NCBI GenBank assembly: GCA_902767025.1
Contig: CACXFZ010000110.1
Span: forward strand, 1 to 7,164
DNA: 7,164 nt
From: an uncultured Coriobacteriaceae bacterium
GTDB taxonomy: Bacteria > Actinomycetota > Coriobacteriia > Coriobacteriales > Eggerthellaceae
Direction: 5' to 3'
A model generated the notes under the pieces. That model worked only from the letters and a program-made list of their open reading frames with translations. It was not told the origin of the DNA and made no database searches. Made by a program: the position numbers and the translations under genes. Positions 5,231-7,164 of the stretch are shown here, in pieces (positions within the stretch are counted from its first letter, which is position 1; each line of letters starts with the position of its first letter).

Positions 5231-6954
5231 TTCCACACCCCAACGACTTTGGCGACGTAGTTGTTGCCCGCATCGCCCAGCAGGTGCAGAAGCGTGCCTC
5301 CATTTGGCGTGCCCTGCTCGAAACGCAGCTTCCCGCGGATTGTGACCTTCTTGCCCACATAGGATTGCCACGGCTGGATCGTCAGGTTGGACGCGTTTCC
5401 GTTGGTAGCCAGCTCGGACTGCACGTAGGCACGCGTGGCAGACGTGCGCTTCATCAGGTCGTTCTTCAGCTTCACTGCATTGTCGAACTCCAGGATGTAG
5501 ACCACGTAGGGGTACCCCGAGGGATGATCGCCGGCAGGCACGACCTTGCGCACGATCGTGCCCGTGAGCGACACGTCGCCGCCCTTGCAGTCGACGACCG
5601 AAGGGTTCGCCGGGGCGCCCAGGATCTTGGACTCCAGCGGGTTCGAGATGGCGGCAGGACCGCCGAAGATGTAGCCTTGCTTGATTCCCCGCTCCTTTAT
5701 GAACTTGTCGACGCAAACGGGAAACGCGTCGGCAGCCAGCACGATGGGTATGTTGGCCTTGCCGCACAGCGGGCCGGCGGAAAGCGCATCCCAGTAGCCG
5801 TTTCCGGTGGCAACGCCGCAGGCCGTGCCCTTCATCCCCTGCTCCACGCACCACTTCGCCACCACGAGCGACGTCTGGTACGCATCGTCGCCGGCAAGCC
5901 TCAGGTCGCCGACTCCATGGTAATCGTGGATGTAGGCGGGAATGGCACTGGTTCCCCCCAGCAGGATAACGCGCCCGCCACTCAAGGCCCTATGGGTGGA
6001 ACCGGAGTGCCAATGGGTTTGCGTTGGCGGATCGTACAGGAAGATCGGCGCTTTGCGCGCATAGGCATAAGGCGCGATGGACAGGGCATCCCAATAGCCT
6101 TTCACGGTGGTCAGAAACTTGTCGTTTCCCCATCTGCCCTTCCCATGCTCGTAGATCGCGATAGCCGTGAACTCGGCCGTTCGGCCCGCCAGGCGCTCAA
6201 CGGAGCAGTTCATGGCCTTCACCTGCTGCTCGATGCGACTCAAGACAGCCGCCGTGCCGCCCACGATGAACACCTTCTGCACGTTGAGGCGCGCTATCTC
6301 CGTGCGTGCCTGGCTGCTCAGGTTGGATGGATCGGTGAGGATGATGGGGCACTGGTAGATACCCGCCAGGCCGCTCGCGGCCAGAGCATCCCAGTAGCCC
6401 GCGTTCGTTGCCAGGATCGCATACCGGCTCGACGAGAAGCCCTGCTGCACGATGCGCGCCATCGTGTCCAGCGCCGTGTTGCCCCACAGCCGCACGAATT
6501 TCGAAGCATCGGCCTGGGATGGCTCGACGAAATCATCCTCGAGCTGCTCGTCGGCCCCGGAAGCCTCTTCCAGGACGGCAGCTGGCTCATCCTGCTCTGG
6601 GGCCTGGTCTGCCACCTGGGCATCCGATGCGCCTTCAAGCGAATCGGGCTCTGTGGTCGAAGCAACGACCTGTCCAGCTATGTCCGTCCCTTGGGTGGCA
6701 GGTTCTTCGGTCTGGACATCGATGCCATCGCCTTCGGTTGCACCATCTTCAACGGCTACAGCTTCCTTGTCGGGCTTCGAAGCGCCGTCATCGGCTGCAA
6801 CATCCGCAACCTCGTCGACCTCGGTGCTTGCCGAAGAGGCGAGCCCATCCGGCTCGTCGGCCCAGGAGAACACGGGAGCCGCCAACACAAGCACCCAGGC
6901 GGCCAAAGCTGCCACACACAGCAGCATTCCCGAACGCAAACGACCAGTATCCAT
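5227..6954 (-). CDS. Secreted protein with three cell-wall-binding type-2 repeats
   Basis: A 575-residue exported protein. Residues 1-32 are a signal peptide: MDTGRLRSG, a hydrophobic core at about 10-29, and probable cleavage after FSWA. Residues 33-150 form an acidic, Ala/Glu/Asp/Ser/Thr-rich linker. Three cell-wall-binding-2 (PF04122-type) repeats follow, marked by GYWDAL at 187, 286 and 386, each followed by a (V/L/F)GG(T/P)(A/S)A(V/I) motif at 231, 332 and 430. Such triplets are known to bind the cell wall non-covalently in clostridial S-layer proteins. Residues about 455-575 are a beta-rich domain, possibly OB-fold-like (DUF4431-like), that I cannot assign firmly. The ATG at 6954 has AAAGGGGG (6960-6967) 5 nt upstream and begins the signal peptide cleanly; in-frame ATGs at 6972 and 6990 are less likely. 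The wall-anchored location is likely; the specific function is unknown. Confidence 0.9.
   Translation of the reverse strand: MDTGRLRSGMLLCVAALAAWVLVLAAPVFSWADEPDGLASSASTEVDEVADVAADDGASKPDKEAVAVEDGATEGDGIDVQTEEPATQGTDIAGQVVASTTEPDSLEGASDAQVADQAPEQDEPAAVLEEASGADEQLEDDFVEPSQADASKFVRLWGNTALDTMARIVQQGFSSSRYAILATNAGYWDALAASGLAGIYQCPIILTDPSNLSSQARTEIARLNVQKVFIVGGTAAVLSRIEQQVKAMNCSVERLAGRTAEFTAIAIYEHGKGRWGNDKFLTTVKGYWDALSIAPYAYARKAPIFLYDPPTQTHWHSGSTHRALSGGRVILLGGTSAIPAYIHDYHGVGDLRLAGDDAYQTSLVVAKWCVEQGMKGTACGVATGNGYWDALSAGPLCGKANIPIVLAADAFPVCVDKFIKERGIKQGYIFGGPAAISNPLESKILGAPANPSVVDCKGGDVSLTGTIVRKVVPAGDHPSGYPYVVYILEFDNAVKLKNDLMKRTSATRAYVQSELATNGNASNLTIQPWQSYVGKKVTIRGKLRFEQGTPNGGTLLHLLGDAGNNYVAKVVGVWN
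5605..6498 (-). repeat. Tandem cell-wall-binding-2 repeat block (three copies)
   Basis: Three diverged protein repeats of about 98-101 residues cover residues about 153-450 of the secreted protein. Each carries a RL(W/A)G or related opening, a GYWDAL motif and a GG(T/P) motif. DNA identity between copies is limited mainly to the GYWDAL codons, so this is an old family architecture and not a recent duplication. Confidence 0.8.
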
Positions 6955-6994
6955 AACATCCCCCTTTGCCATGCTTGAACATCGCAACAAGGTA

Positions 6995-7000
6995 AGTATA
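6995..7000 (-). promoter_or_regulatory. Putative -10 box for the secreted-protein gene
   Basis: On the minus strand the hexamer TATACT (five of six to TATAAT) lies 41 nt upstream of the ATG at 6954 and would start transcription near 6988, giving a leader of about 34 nt. No good -35 box is visible at 16-18 nt upstream, so an activator may be needed or the call may be wrong. Confidence 0.4.
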
Positions 7001-7046
7001 TCGGCTGATGCGCAACCTGATCGCCACCCGCACGCGAACGGAGGCT

Positions 7047-7080
7047 AAAACAAAGGCGCCCCGGATACCCAGGGCGCCTT
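7047..7080 (-). terminator. Rho-independent terminator of the right-edge gene
   Basis: A 9-bp perfect stem, AAGGCGCCC (7053-7061) with GGGCGCCTT (7072-7080), encloses a 10-nt loop. On the minus strand it is followed by TGTTTT (7052-7047), a usable U-tract. It lies 20 nt after the stop codon at 7101-7103, so it should end transcription of the gene entering from the right edge and insulate the secreted-protein gene. Confidence 0.85.
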
Positions 7081-7100
7081 CTGCATGCTCTGTGCGACGG

Positions 7101-7164
7101 TTACTTGAAGAAGCCGTCGTAGTTGTACATCTTCAGCTGGCTTTCGACCTTGCTCATGGTGTCC
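7101..7164 (-). CDS. C-terminal 20 codons of an unidentified protein (partial)
   Basis: The minus strand reads an open frame from the window edge to TAA at 7103-7101, ending in ...LKMYNYDGFFK. The frame is supported by the well-placed terminator downstream and by GC-rich third positions (AAG, GTC, CTG, TTC, AAC, TAC). Only 20 residues are visible and I do not recognise the family. The ATG inside the fragment is probably internal. Confidence 0.7.
   Translation of the reverse strand, partial: DTMSKVESQLKMYNYDGFFK

Noticed and set aside
3903..5360. A 485-codon minus-strand frame across the ATPase, LRR and secreted-protein gene ends
   Set aside because: It spans three real genes in two orientations and shows no domain; long antisense frames are expected at this GC content.
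5284..6978. A 564-codon open frame on the plus strand, antisense to the secreted protein
   Set aside because: The minus-strand gene has a signal peptide and three family repeats. The plus frame is rich in Arg, Gly and His without any motif, so it is a coding shadow.
1..7164. tRNA, rRNA, CRISPR arrays, insertion sequences and integrase or attachment sites
   Set aside because: No cloverleaf, rRNA-like stretch, regularly spaced direct repeats or transposase and recombinase motifs were found on either strand.

Overview
The window looks like chromosomal DNA from a high-GC Gram-positive bacterium. The best guess is an actinomycete of the class Coriobacteriia (Eggerthellaceae-like). The basis is the GC-rich third codon positions, a zinc-type adenylate kinase, an exported protein with three type-2 cell-wall-binding repeats, and a gene that appears to be leaderless. 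The assignment is an inference; there is no rRNA or other marker in the window.

Layout, left to right. Positions 1-141 hold no credible gene but are packed with inverted repeats, including a 75-nt imperfect hairpin (20-94). On the minus strand, 142-771 is adenylate kinase (adk). It stands alone, not in a ribosomal-protein operon, and has a putative promoter at 907-936 that would give a leader of about 130 nt with two hairpins. The divergent intergenic region (772-1054) also carries a nested dyad at 954-988.

On the plus strand, 1055-5216 is a tight three-gene cluster. Gene 1 (1055-2647) is a DUF2201-type protein: a metallopeptidase-like N-terminal domain, a low-complexity linker and a C-terminal VWA domain. 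Gene 2 (2660-4195) is a MoxR-like AAA+ ATPase with a long uncharacterised helical C-terminal extension. Gene 3 (4209-5216) is an apparently cytoplasmic BspA-type leucine-rich-repeat protein with seven exact 23-residue repeats and a helical tail. Gaps are 12 and 13 nt, and each downstream ribosome-binding site touches the preceding stop codon, so the three are very probably one transcript. MoxR ATPase plus VWA pairs are known as chaperone-like remodelling modules. The LRR protein as third member suggests a target-recognition or adaptor subunit. This is the most interesting system in the window.

On the minus strand, 5227-6954 encodes a secreted protein with a signal peptide, an acidic linker, three cell-wall-binding-2 repeats and a beta-rich C-terminal domain. 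It converges on the LRR gene with a 10-nt gap and no evident terminator. At the right edge, a convincing minus-strand intrinsic terminator (7047-7080) follows the last 20 codons of an unidentified gene (7101-7164).
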